Shown piece after piece: positions 32,146-41,370 of a stretch of 64,000 nucleotides of DNA (position 1 is its first letter; each line of letters opens with the position of its first letter). The DNA comes from Nematopogon swammerdamellus (Eukaryota > Arthropoda > Insecta > Lepidoptera > Adelidae): the NCBI GenBank assembly GCA_946902875.1, contig OX336345.1, positions 3,379,395 to 3,443,394 of the forward strand, given 5' to 3'. A program made the position numbers and the translations under genes. The notes under the pieces are model-generated. The model ran no database searches, was not told the origin of the DNA, and saw nothing but the letters and a program-made list of their open reading frames with translations.

Positions 32146-32672
32146 AATATATATGACATAATAATATACGATCTCGTATAAGATTTAAATTTCGATAAAT
32201 TTCAAAATTCTTTTTCATTTTGGAATAACTCTAAATACTCTTTAAGTATAGCATTCTTTACAATGTAAGCTCCCACCAGGTAGGTACCAGCCATATCAAA
32301 ATAAATACTAATTCATTTGCTTGCAAGACATACCGGCGCGCATACCGCTCAGATACAGCTCCACGCGGAGGCGAGCGCGTGACTTCGCTTATCGCGCTTC
32401 ATAATTCAGAAAAATTCTCAACGAGCAGGTAGGCGCACAGTGCGGTCGCCGCCTTATCTCGCACCGGACAGTGCGCGCGCGGGATCATAAGGCGGAGCGG
32501 AACGCACTGATAATGCTGGCTGGGTTCCGCATTCCTGTACTTACTGTTGGATTTTATGTATGTCATCCTTACTACACGTACACTCCTTCGCAGTACAAAC
32601 CGCCTCCCTCTAGAATATTCTGCCCGTGCATTTACGCTCCTCTACCTCTATGAGTGTATTTAAGAAAAAGCC
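32146..32672. other. Unassigned
   Basis: No gene or repeat recognised. Confidence 0.3.
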
Positions 32673-32713
32673 GCCAAGTGCGAGTCGGACTCGCGCACCG
32701 AGGATTCCGTACA
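32673..32713 (+). repeat. Helitron-like repeat, left terminus only
   Basis: GCCAAGTGCGAGTCGGACTC then GCGCACCGAGGATTCCGTA is the left end of the GTCY-microsatellite family, including its terminal hairpin. The rest is absent. Confidence 0.65.
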
Positions 32714-33389
32714 ACCACACAATATATTTTTTTATATATTTGATGTGAATATATTTTATCCAAAATAAAATACTTATAGAGCAGGTAGATATTTTTGAAT
32801 AGATTGGTGAGATTGTAAATATGTTAAATTAAGATATTGTAAGTAGATTAATTTTATTGCCAAAAAATATTACGACTTAAGTAGCCCATATTGCCCCACC
32901 TTTAATTCTTCGAAAATTTTAGTCCATACATTTATTAAAGTACAACATTTGATCTGCACATTAAAGTCATCGTGGCTCCCACAACTATTATATATTAGAC
33001 ATGAAACAGGTGGCTATCGAAGTTAGCATGTTTTCGATTTTCTTGAGACACGTCAACTTTAAGGGCAGATTACACCTAGAAGGGCTAGAAATATAAAGTA
33101 AAAGTGTAATACATATTTGAAGCCGCCGAACGAATCTTCATGTCGTACCGTTGGACTATAACTCATATAGTTTAGCCGTGCGAAGCGACACAATGTATGT
33201 GCATAAAAATTCTTAATTTTTTTTAGTTGACCCACCCCTATACACGAACCCAGAGACGTTCATAAAGTACATGTCAAAATTGTATCATAGTCTGTTCATC
33301 GTTAGTTGGCGTTAGAACCCGCAGGTACGAATTGTTAGCATTTTATTCGGCACCTTTACTTACAGATTATCCCTAAGTAGCGGTGGCAG
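32714..33389. other. Unassigned AT-rich
   Basis: Nothing recognised. It directly abuts the hAT target duplication. Confidence 0.3.
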
Positions 33390-33606
33390 GTTGGAATCAG
33401 GGTTGCCAAACAGTTCAGTTGAAAAAACCCGGACATTTTTCATCAAAGGGCCTTTGATTTTTCAAAATGAAAGTTGATTTTATGTAAAAAATGTTTCATG
33501 ACCTTTACTTTTGAAAATGGATTGGAGATAGAGTACCTAATAAATAAAAGGGTTGAATTGATCGAGCTTACTGCAAAATCGAAGGACACAGTAAGATTAC
33601 TATTAA

Positions 33607-33618
33607 CACGTTGAACGC
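33607..33618 (+). repeat. piggyBac left terminal inverted repeat
   Basis: CACGTTGAACGC directly inside the TTAA at 33603-33606. Confidence 0.95.
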
Positions 33619-34129
33619 TTTGAGAAAATCATAAAATTACTTGAAAATTATAAATTGTATTTTTATAGTAAATGCATTTAAATGGCTAGCATTAATGATA
33701 GAATCCAAAAAAATACATTTTTCATGTAAAACACACGAAAAAAAATGGTTGCGGGCACTGGTGTGCGTCAAGGCGCTCCCGTAACAAAACCCAACGATCC
33801 CGTCGCGTGCGCCGCGCGGGTCCCTCCCCATCCTGCCTCGCGCCACCCCGCGCGCCTAGCCCCGCGGAAGAACGCGGGTGGCGCTGTAGTATGCAGTGAG
33901 CATTCCATCGAGCACGACGTGTGGCAGTTACCTTAAAATCGCGGTCACGGGTGACTGCTGTGGCCCCTTCGTACCAAGTCGTATGGTTCCCTCTGCGTGC
34001 GCCACGCGGGTCACACTACAACTCTACTGTCGTCCACGGTTTACACTGCCGCTACTGAGCCGCCATCGTGGTCAATGTAGACTGCCACGTTTACCACGTT
34101 TGCCAGGAATGTGAGTCTTCTAACACACG

Positions 34130-35959
34130 ATGGAATCTTTTTCTGACTTCGAAATAACCCAGGATGACTTGGCTGAACTGGACAACATAGAAACGACTTT
34201 GTTAGAGAAAAGTTTCACCATTGATGACCCAGGTGCACTCGCCACGGACGGACACGATGGTGATACAGGATCGTGCAAGATGGACGATGCAAGCACAGAC
34301 AATCCAGATGCGGTCAACGCCGCGGGCAATTCAGATGCCGTCGACGCCTCCGACGAAGTTAACTACATACAACCACGAAGAGGACGCGTACGACGCCGTA
34401 TTACATCTGTGAGTGACTATAGTGACGAAGAACCTGATTTCAACATATCGAATGTTCCTCCTGCAGCGAACTGGACCTTGCCGAAAGGTAATCAACGTCA
34501 GATTATTGCGTTCACTGAAATACCAGGCATAAAACCACATCAACTCAGATATTCTATGGCTGATGCTGCACCAATCGATTTTTATTCACTGTTAGTCCCT
34601 AATGAAATATTCCAACAAATTGCTAATGACACGAATGCCTACGCCGTGAAAATGATTGCTGAGAAAGAAGCAAAGCCACATGCGCGAATACGGAAATGGT
34701 TTCAAACTGATGCCGAAGAAATAAAAAAAATATTTGGACTCATCATTTATATGGGTCTTGTAAGACTCCCAAAAATGTCTCTTTATTGGTCAAAAAATCC
34801 AATATACAAACAGGAATTTGCTAAAAATGTAATGAGCCGAAACCGATTTGAAATATTGTTGCAAATGCTACACTTTTCAAACAGAGACGTCGAAAACAAA
34901 GCAGACCGCTTGCACAGAGTTCGGGATTTGAAAAATGCTCTGAATCAAAACTTTCAGAAACACTATACCCCACGGGAGCAGCTGTGCATTGACGAAAGTG
35001 TCATTCCTTTTCGTGGGCGAATAATATTTCGTCAGTACCTGAAACAAAAAAGACATAAGTATGGGATAAAAGAATTCAAACTATGCACTATTCCAGGCTA
35101 CACCTACAATATTGATATTTACTGTGGAAAAAATCTCGAACAAGTAAACACAACACCAGCCAAAGTTGTTATGAACCTTTCTCAGACACTCCTCAATAAA
35201 GGGCACACTATGTATACTGACAATTGGTATACGAGCCTAGAACTAGCTCGAGAACTACTGGCTGCAGACACCCATTTAGTTGGAACAATAAGAAAAAACA
35301 GAAAAGGTCTTCCCAAGGAGATAGCAAAGACGAAACTGAAGACAGGCCAGTTTGTGGCCCAGGAAAGTTATGATGGAATAACATTTATGAAATGGAAGTC
35401 TAAGAGAGACGTATACGTCCTATCGACGAAGCATTCCACTCGATTTCAAAATACTAGTTCTAGGAGAGGCATAATCACAAAAAAACCAAGCATAGTTATT
35501 GATTATAACACAGCCAAAGGTGCCGTCGACTTATCGGACCAAATGTCTGCGTACTCCTCACCACTACGAAAAACCATCAAGTGGCACAAAAAACTAGCAA
35601 TCGATCTCCTACTAAATACAGCAATGGTGAACGCATTTGTGTTGTTCAAAGAGGTGACAAAGAAAAAAATACAAATTACGACATTCCGGGAACAAATCTT
35701 GGAAAGCTTGTGCTTCGACAAGGAAAACGTTGCGCCCGCACCACTTCGAAAACGGTCTAAACACAACCTCAAAGAAAAGGATGGACCTGTTAGAAGCAGT
35801 CGGCGAGCTTGCCAAGGCTGCTACAAAGCATTAGTAACAGCCTCTGGCAGATTAGTTGCTAGAAATAAAACAAAAAAGGTGAACACGTACTGTGAGAACT
35901 GTCTAGGACAACCCCATTATTGTTTGGCTTGTTTCAACAAAATTCATCAAAATATGTGA
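34130..35959 (+). CDS. piggyBac-like transposase, 609 aa
   Basis: DDD transposase that cuts and rejoins the element at TTAA sites in the nucleus. The acidic N-terminus (1-100) ends in an Arg-rich stretch (QPRRGRVRRR, 81-90). The DDE_Tnp_1_7 fold follows from about 145: D288 in CIDESVIPFRGR, D364 in YTDNWYTS, D467 and D470 in GAVDLSDQM. The spacings 76/103/3 are close to the founding piggyBac D268/D346/D447/D450. The C-terminus is a cysteine-rich zinc domain: C561, C564, C588, C591, H596, C598, C601, H606. Length is near the usual 590-610. The start is fixed by an in-frame TAA nine bases upstream (34121-34123) and a good insect context (ACGATGG). There are no frameshifts or stops. With matching ends and TTAA it may still be active; expression is not visible from sequence. 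Confidence 0.95.
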   Translation: MESFSDFEITQDDLAELDNIETTLLEKSFTIDDPGALATDGHDGDTGSCKMDDASTDNPDAVNAAGNSDAVDASDEVNYIQPRRGRVRRRITSVSDYSDEEPDFNISNVPPAANWTLPKGNQRQIIAFTEIPGIKPHQLRYSMADAAPIDFYSLLVPNEIFQQIANDTNAYAVKMIAEKEAKPHARIRKWFQTDAEEIKKIFGLIIYMGLVRLPKMSLYWSKNPIYKQEFAKNVMSRNRFEILLQMLHFSNRDVENKADRLHRVRDLKNALNQNFQKHYTPREQLCIDESVIPFRGRIIFRQYLKQKRHKYGIKEFKLCTIPGYTYNIDIYCGKNLEQVNTTPAKVVMNLSQTLLNKGHTMYTDNWYTSLELARELLAADTHLVGTIRKNRKGLPKEIAKTKLKTGQFVAQESYDGITFMKWKSKRDVYVLSTKHSTRFQNTSSRRGIITKKPSIVIDYNTAKGAVDLSDQMSAYSSPLRKTIKWHKKLAIDLLLNTAMVNAFVLFKEVTKKKIQITTFREQILESLCFDKENVAPAPLRKRSKHNLKEKDGPVRSSRRACQGCYKALVTASGRLVARNKTKKVNTYCENCLGQPHYCLACFNKIHQNM

Positions 35960-36052
35960 AGATGTACGGTTTTTCTATTGATTCTTCTTTGATTTTGCTC
36001 TAAGTGATTGATATTGTATGAAAATGAGAAGTAAAAAAGTGTTTTGTTTTTC

Positions 36053-36058
36053 AATAAA
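36053..36058 (+). promoter_or_regulatory. Poly(A) signal 1 of the transposase
   Basis: AATAAA about 95 bp after the stop codon, at the end of repeat unit 1. Confidence 0.6.
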
Positions 36059-36224
36059 AATGTAACGCAAAAATTTGTGTCGAGTAACCTCATTATTGTT
36101 TGACTTGTTTCTTTATTCATCAAAAAGTATGAAGATGTACTGTTTTTCTGTTGATTTTTCTTTGATTTTGTTCTAAGTGATCGATATTATATGAAAATAA
36201 GAAGTAAAAAGTGTTTTGTTTTTC

Positions 36225-36230
36225 AATAAA
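36225..36230 (+). promoter_or_regulatory. Poly(A) signal 2
   Basis: AATAAA in repeat unit 2. Confidence 0.5.
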
Positions 36231-36388
36231 AAAATTTTTATGCAAAAATTTTTTCGAGCAATCTCATTATTGTTTGACTTGTTTCTTCAAATTCATCAAA
36301 AAGTATGAAGATGTCTGATTTTTCTATAGATTTTTTGCTAAGTCATTGATATTGTATGATTATAAGTAGTAAAAAGTGTTTATTTTTA

Positions 36389-36394
36389 AATAAA
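36389..36394 (+). promoter_or_regulatory. Poly(A) signal 3
   Basis: AATAAA in repeat unit 3. Confidence 0.5.
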
Positions 36395-36592
36395 TGTTTT
36401 TTTCTAATTCATGGTTGTTTTTGTTCCAAGATAATTTTTATAAAATGTTAATATTTTTCGAAGTATTGACAAAACCTAGGTTGCTAACTGTATTACACTG
36501 TTCTTGTGGGCCACGCGGGTCACGGTACATAAGAAAATCGATTGTAAATGCATCTATCGGCGCCGTAGGTTGCTTGTAAGTCAGCTATCATC

Positions 36593-36656
36593 CGCGGTCA
36601 CTGGTGCCCGACACGGCCTGAACGGAACATCAGGGTGTCGGCCACCAGTAACCGCG
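36593..36656. repeat. Subterminal hairpin at the piggyBac right end
   Basis: Arms 36593-36614 and 36635-36656 pair at 20 of 22 positions around a 20-bp loop, two bases inside the right TIR. The arm motif GCGGTCACTGGTG has a related direct copy near the left end at about 33750 (GCGGGCACTGGTG). It is probably part of the transposase-binding architecture. Confidence 0.8.
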
Positions 36657-36658
36657 TG

Positions 36659-36670
36659 GCGTTCAACGTG
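36659..36670 (-). repeat. piggyBac right terminal inverted repeat
   Basis: GCGTTCAACGTG, the exact reverse complement of the left end, directly inside the TTAA at 36671-36674. Confidence 0.95.
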
Positions 36671-37033
36671 TTAAAACGTTCTGAAAAAGCAAATATTTGT
36701 GATATATGAAGAAAAAAACCGAACGTTTTCGGTGTCCGTTTTGTCATTTTGGAGACCGAACACAAGCCTCAAAAACCGTACTGTCCGGCCCAAAACCGGA
36801 CACCTGGCAACCCTGGTTGGAATAGAATGTATTTTAATATTTAATAATCCAGACCGAGAGACTGCGGAGGCGCGGGCGCGGTGCAACGCGGCGCAGGAGA
36901 TATGGTCTCCGCCCGCGGAATCTGCTCCCGGCCCGCTGTTCGTTTTTTGTCCCTTATCGTCCGAACGTCTTTTTATTATATATCACATTTTCAGTTTTAT
37001 TTGCTACGCTTAATCACGCCACCGATCGCTCTG

Positions 37034-37431
37034 CAGCTAGGCTTGCCAGATCTGATGTTAGCCTTCCCGGGACATATCTACACCTGCAGTCCTTCATAAA
37101 TAAAGTGTAAAAATTAATGACCAATGTTTATTCTGTTATAATTTTAACGGCGAACTTTTAGCGTTTTTTATGGTTAACAACTTTAGTAAGTAATACACTC
37201 ATTAATGATGTACACGCATACATATCAAATTGCATATCTTATCGACCAATTTCACTCCGTGCCGACTATTCTGCGCGACGTAAAGTAGTATGTATGTGCA
37301 TAGATATATATATTTTTTCCCGGGACAAATTGCACTCTCCGGAACAAAAAGATGCTTCGCCCGGGTCACGGGACATTGGATCCTAGCCCGGGACAATCCC
37401 GGAAATCCCGGGCACCTGGGAAGCCTAGCTG
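37034..37431. mobile_element. Candidate TIR element rich in CCCGGG motifs
   Basis: The left end CAGCTAGGCTTGCCAGAT and the right end, minus strand, CAGCTAGGCTTCCCAGGT match at 16 of 18. CCCGGGACA-type motifs cluster inside (about 37066, 37319, 37359, 37387, 37406). No clear target duplication is found (TCGCTCTG against GCAGCTCC), so the limits are provisional. hAT-like ends, no coding capacity. Confidence 0.5.
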
Positions 37432-37505
37432 GCAGCTCCTTCCACTCTCGTCCCCGCGCTCGTACTCACCGATGCGCTGCTCCAACAACACGACCGACAC
37501 GATCA

Positions 37506-37922
37506 ACGCAAGCGGCGGGTGGCCGAGTGGTTTGGGCATCGGCTTCTCATGCGAGAGGTCCGAGGTTCGAATTCGGCCGCCGTGCACCAATGACTTTTTT
37601 CTGACGAAAAAATTTACTTGCATACCTACCTACACCTGCTGCTTCACCGTTCGGAACCGGTGTAAAACTGTAGGTCCCTTCCCTTGCCCCTTACTAGGTG
37701 GTAGGCTCAAATTGTAGCCGACTGGGTTGGAACCACCGTACTGGATGTAAGATGGCCGCATAGCAGCCTCGGTCGTGTTCTCCTCTAGTCCAGTATAGCC
37801 AGCAATCCAGGGAAGTCTCCCGTATGGCACCTACCTTCTCTGAGGTGATGTTGGCTGATCGGAGCATGTGCTTTGGCCCCTCCGACTCAGCCACACATAC
37901 TGGATTACATAAAAAAAAAAAC
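37506..37922 (+). repeat. SINE-B, full-length
   Basis: Best copy of the family, 417 bp. The tRNA-derived head has a near-complete acceptor stem (GCGGCGG with CCGCCGT), A box GTGGCCGAGTGG and B box GGTTCGAATTC; the anticodon arm is decayed, and a serine/leucine-type tRNA origin is suggested by the GGCCGAGTGG D arm. Body: AACTGTAGGTCCCTTCCCTT and TTACTAGGTGGTAGG, shared with SINE-A. The 3' end CAGCCACACATACTGG-ATTACAT plus an A-tail is almost that of the CR1/jockey-type LINE at 4124. Pol III transcription and LINE-driven copying are inferred. Confidence 0.88.
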
Positions 37923-37961
37923 GACCACGTCGACTGTAGGGCTGGGCTTTCCAATACGTAC

Positions 37962-38272
37962 ATACTACACGCTCTATCCCGACAATCGGGATAAGCAGAG
38001 TAACCGTTGCTGTGCTGCAGGGACTCTGGTAGATACAGCACAACACCGAGCGCCACGTCTAGCAATGCATTCGGACAAGATAACTATCAAGCGGCAAGTA
38101 AGGCACGAAGACCCACTTGTTACATGACTCGGTGGAAGGACCGCGCCAAGGTGAGAGATGGCTTGCCTGTCGCGCTTTAGCACGATATCTCGTCCTTATA
38201 CGACGTGCGCGGGGAGAGATGCAGTGGGGTTATTCTTTTTAAGTACCGGCCCCACCCGGTACAATAGGTCCA
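37962..38272 (-). repeat. Family C retroposon, full-length
   Basis: From CACGCTCTATCCCGACAAT through CAACACCGAGCGCCACG and GCCAAGGTGAGAGATGGC to the shared 5' block at the right (GGGGAGAGATGCAGTGGGG, AAGTACCGGCCCCAC). It lies 40 bp from the tail of SINE-B. Confidence 0.75.
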
Positions 38273-38368
38273 ATAGTTTGATCTAACTGGAATACTCGAA
38301 AACCTGTTGGGTATTTAGCCGACACTGAGCTTTTAGGGCTCGATTACAAGGTCAATTGTATCACCAAC

Positions 38369-38550
38369 TATTACTAGTCTGTTACTGGTTTGCACTTACC
38401 TCGGCCCGCGCTTCCGCACTTCGCGCCTCACCCTACACCCGCTGACGCCTAGCCTTGGAGGAAATGCTAGGCGACAGCGGGTGTAGCGTGAGGCGGTAAG
38501 TGCGGAAGCGCGGGCCGAGGTAAGTGCAAACCAGAAAAAGACAAGTAATA
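38369..38550. repeat. Large hairpin, 85-bp arms
   Basis: Arms 38369-38453 and 38466-38550 pair at about 78 of 85 positions around a 12-bp loop. The inner part is GC-rich (CTCGGCCCGCGCTTCCGCAC). No flanking duplication found. A small foldback element or the core of a larger MITE is possible. Confidence 0.75.
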
Positions 38551-39545
38551 AACAGTTTAGTTGAATTGGGCATGAAGACCGATTTCTTTCCAATCCAACT
38601 GTTTAGTCGTTCAGGTTCGTTTGGGTTAAAGTTGGCCGCTGTAGGCGTTGCACAACTATTTTAGTTGCACCAACTTTTTAGTTCAGCCGTGAATAGAACT
38701 CGTCATTTTGCATATATTTTGAAAGAGTTTTTGATTAAGACTAAACAGTTTAGTTTGATAACAATGGGTCGTCTGCTCGAGCCCGTAAGGCGGCGTATGA
38801 CGCTACAAAATGGGCGGGATAGGGCGATAGGCGTACCTACTCGATAATTTCATCGTAAGTCTTCAAAGTTTAGGTAATTGATTTTTCCGGTGAAAATAAT
38901 GGTGATTTATAAAATGTAAAAACCTAGGATCTGCTTGCATATCAGTAATTATTATGCCAAGTTTAGTGGTCTAATTTCAAGTATTTCTTGAATACAAGCG
39001 GGCTATTAGTTACATATTAAGCTAGCGGTTTTTATTGTAGACAATTTAATGGAATTATGTTTTAGCCAAACATAATAAATCTAGAATTAGATATTAGATT
39101 AAAAAAAAACTAAAACTTTATTAAGTTTTAGTTTTTTTTCAATTATTATATGCGGAGTACCAAATATTTTTATTGAAAAACATTAATAATTTTATCATGC
39201 AGGTTTCTCCCAGATGGTTTTCTTATAAGTTGTATAATTTCTTCATAATAAAATAAAACACGCATTGTTAGAGTGAGAGGCACAATTTAGGGAGGTAGAC
39301 CCTTAAGATGGGTCTAGTTCTTGAACCACCATAACAGAATTCTATAACAAAATTCACATCGAAATTTATCAATTTACGATTAGCAGTAACAAACAGATAT
39401 GCAAAGAGCACCCGTGTTAGTTTACTCTAGTGGCTGGGGCTCCGCGCCGCGGAAGAGGCGGTCCGTTGATTAGCACATCGCTCGGCGGCGAGTCAATAAT
39501 TTTAGCTAAAGACCGATAAAACCTAATGGGGTATAAAACGAATGC
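38551..39545. other. Unassigned 1-kb region
   Basis: Contains a perfect 17-bp-stem A/T hairpin at about 39102-39139 around TATT. No gene is recognised. Confidence 0.35.
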
Positions 39546-40135
39546 CGTTTTTTAGGGTTCCGTATCCGGAACGGGACCCTATTACTAAGCATACGTCGTC
39601 TGTCTGTCTGTCTGTCCGTCCGTCTGTCCGAGGTCTGTATCTCTTGAACCGTAATGGGTAGCCAGGTGAAATTTTCACAGGATATGTGTTAATAAGGCCG
39701 ATATAATAACAAATAATAAATAAAAATAAGAAAAAGTAAAAAATTCAGGGGGGTTCCCATAGAAGAAACTGAAAAGTGTATGCGCGCGCGCCATCTACTA
39801 AAAACAGTATGAAGCATTTTAACTAATATGAAGGATTTCACAAACACGCCATAGATGGCGTGAGTGGCGCTAACCATGACATTTTATTATTAGACTATGG
39901 GCGGTGTTATTATGTGGCTAGTCACTAAATACTTGTAAAAATATGTATAAAAAATACCCTGCGAAGTTTCTTGTCGGTTCTTCTTCGTGGGTGTAATCGA
40001 ACCGGATAGAACAAATTGTGACAAGTTCGAGCGCAGTCTAACTGCCATAATATGAATGATCAATAAACAATACAATACAATACATGGCGATACGGAACCC
40101 TCGGTGCGCGAGTTCGACTCGCACTTGGCCGGTTT
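39546..40135 (-). mobile_element. Helitron-like GTCY repeat with a nested LINE tail, copy 3
   Basis: Minus-strand copy: TTTTTAGGGTTCCGTATCCG at the left, (TCTG)n at 39598-39632, GCGCGCGCCATCTACT, CATAGATGGCGTGAGTGGCG and the terminus GGTGCGCGAGTTCGACTCGC with ACTTGGCCGG at the right. The stretch CCATGACAT / CATGGCGATACGG, continuous in other copies, is split by about 195 bp (39890-40084). Confidence 0.75.
39890..40084 (+). repeat. Jockey-like LINE 3' end nested in the Helitron-like repeat
   Basis: GCGAAGTTTCTTGTCGGTTC, GTAATCGAACCGGATAGAAC and GACAAGTTCGAGCGCAGTCT, ending ATCAATAAACAATACAATAC with an (AATAC)n tail. Truncated to the 3' UTR. A short ACAT at both edges is a plausible target duplication. 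Confidence 0.75.
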
Positions 40136-40630
40136 TTATTATTTAGCAGCGGCGCTCGTATACTCATGTAATGAGTGGATTTACTACCCATAGCGTTATT
40201 CATGTTTGCCGGTGAGCGTGTGTGTGTGAGGATTTGTTTTGTTTGTGTGCGTGTACCGCGTCCGAGGAGCTATCAGACGCTGGCATCGCTTGAGATTTCG
40301 TGACCACTCCTCGTCGCGTATTTCAGCGGTAATCGATTAATCCATCGGCGAGGGCTCGGGGCCGAACCGCTGATGGATATTTTGTGTTCTCCTGATACCG
40401 GAGCCCCGAGGAATCTCCGAACTCTTTCTCCGGCCGTTTAATTAAGACGACTCGCTTCGACCCGCCCCCCCCCCCCCCCCCCCCCCTGGAGATTTTGTCT
40501 CGATTTGATTTCATTTTGAATACTCTGAGCGTTTCGCGTCTCCCGCTGACGACTCCTCGCCAACGATGACGAAAAAATATATCTTACTAGATAAGGGTAG
40601 CATTCAGCTAATATCATTACTAAATACGAG
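40136..40630. other. Unassigned, with a long C-run
   Basis: No gene recognised. Positions 40465-40486 are 22 consecutive C's. Confidence 0.4.
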
Positions 40631-41016
40631 TTTTTTTTTATGGAAACTGACACGGTTGGCTACATCACCTACAAAATCCGTGATGTCAGCCCTTAAACCG
40701 GGTGAGCTAGGTGCCACGTCAGTGCTTCCCTTAATCGGTCGTGCCGGCTACACTGAACTGGACGGAAAACACAAACTATTTACATAGCCGTTTCGACCGA
40801 CGTTTCATTCAGTGCGGTGGTACCAACCCGGGCGGGTTAAACCCTACCACCAAGTAAGATTAGGAGGGAAGGGATCTACAGTTTTACGAGGAATCCGAAC
40901 CTCGGTCAGCCTCCAACGGTTAGCGGTCACCCATCCAAGTACTGACCGCACCCAGCGTTGCTTAACGTTCAATAGCGACAGTTGACTGTCTGCACCACTG
41001 AGCTATCGAGGCTGAC
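40631..41016 (-). repeat. SINE-A with complete tRNA/5S head, no 5' block
   Basis: Minus-strand copy: A-tail (40631-40639 as T's), 3' domain, central domain, B box (GGAATCCGAACC), 5S-like segment (GCGGTCACCCATCCAAGTAC) and A box (CCACTGAGCTA). It stops at 41016, directly next to a minus-strand LINE fragment. Confidence 0.82.
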
Positions 41017-41370
41017 AATTGCTGACAGGTGCCTATTCACCCCTCTCTTGAAGGAGCCGGGACTGTACTTGGGGGGAAATATGTGGGCAGGGAGAGCGTT
41101 CCAGAGTACTAGTTCTGTGGCGGAACGTTTCTGCAAAACCGATTGGTTAGAATCCGCGGTAAATCCAGTGTATAGTATAGGGATGCAATCCCTGCCCTGT
41201 GCGCGTTGTTGTGCGGAGGTGGAAAGGGGACGGCGGGATCGCGTCAAACAGCTCCTCCGAGCAACTTCCGTTCGTGGTAAAATAAATAAGAATGGATTTG
41301 ATAAATTCACTGAGCTTGTGCGCAGATGTTCCAATCAAAATGTATCACAGCATATTATTTTTCCTTAATT
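41017..41370 (-). pseudogene. CR1/jockey-type LINE C-terminal remnant, third subtype
   Basis: The minus strand, with a frame change near 41200, encodes FTTNGSCSEELFDAIPPSPF and, in another frame, ELVLWNALPAHIFPPKY followed by SPGSFKRGVNRHL. These are the SEEL, LWN-LP and FKR landmarks of the LINE C-terminus. Truncated at both ends and frameshifted. Confidence 0.75.

Larger units (their letters stand above)
35915..36420 (+). repeat. Three-fold tandem repeat of the transposase 3' end (about 175-bp unit)
   Basis: Units start at CATTATTGTTTGGCTTG (35915, inside the coding end), 36091 and 36265, spaced 176 and 174 bp. Each repeats the last transposase codons, the GAAGATGT-TTTTTCT block, GATATT-TATGA, AAGTAAAAAGTGTTT and a poly(A) signal. 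Only the first is in frame with the gene. The third is the most diverged. Confidence 0.85.
33607..36670 (+). mobile_element. Complete piggyBac-family transposon, 3,064 bp
   Basis: Flanked by TTAA on both sides (33603-33606, 36671-36674), the invariant piggyBac target. Terminal inverted repeats CACGTTGAACGC (33607-33618) and GCGTTCAACGTG (36659-36670) are perfect over 12 bp. Subterminal GCCACGCGG-type motifs lie near both ends: a variant at about 33809, one at 34002, one at about 36511, and inverted next to the right end. The internal transposase is open throughout. The TIR sequence differs from the canonical Trichoplusia ni ends as I recall them (CCCTAG...), so this is another piggyBac-like family. 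Confidence 0.95.
33398..36815. mobile_element. hAT element (about 350 bp) split by piggyBac, TSD GTTGGAAT
   Basis: Perfect 8-bp duplications GTTGGAAT at 33390-33397 and 36816-36823. The terminal inverted repeat CAGGGTTGCCA is at 33398-33408 and, inverted, at 36805-36815. The CAGGG start and 8-bp duplication are classic for hAT. Removing the piggyBac insertion leaves 33398-33606 plus 36675-36815, a 350-bp non-autonomous element with CCGGACA-type subterminal motifs and no transposase. Confidence 0.88.

Noticed and set aside
37873..38127. Open frame spanning the SINE-B tail and family C
   Set aside because: It crosses the boundary of two independent repeats, so it cannot be an ancestral gene.
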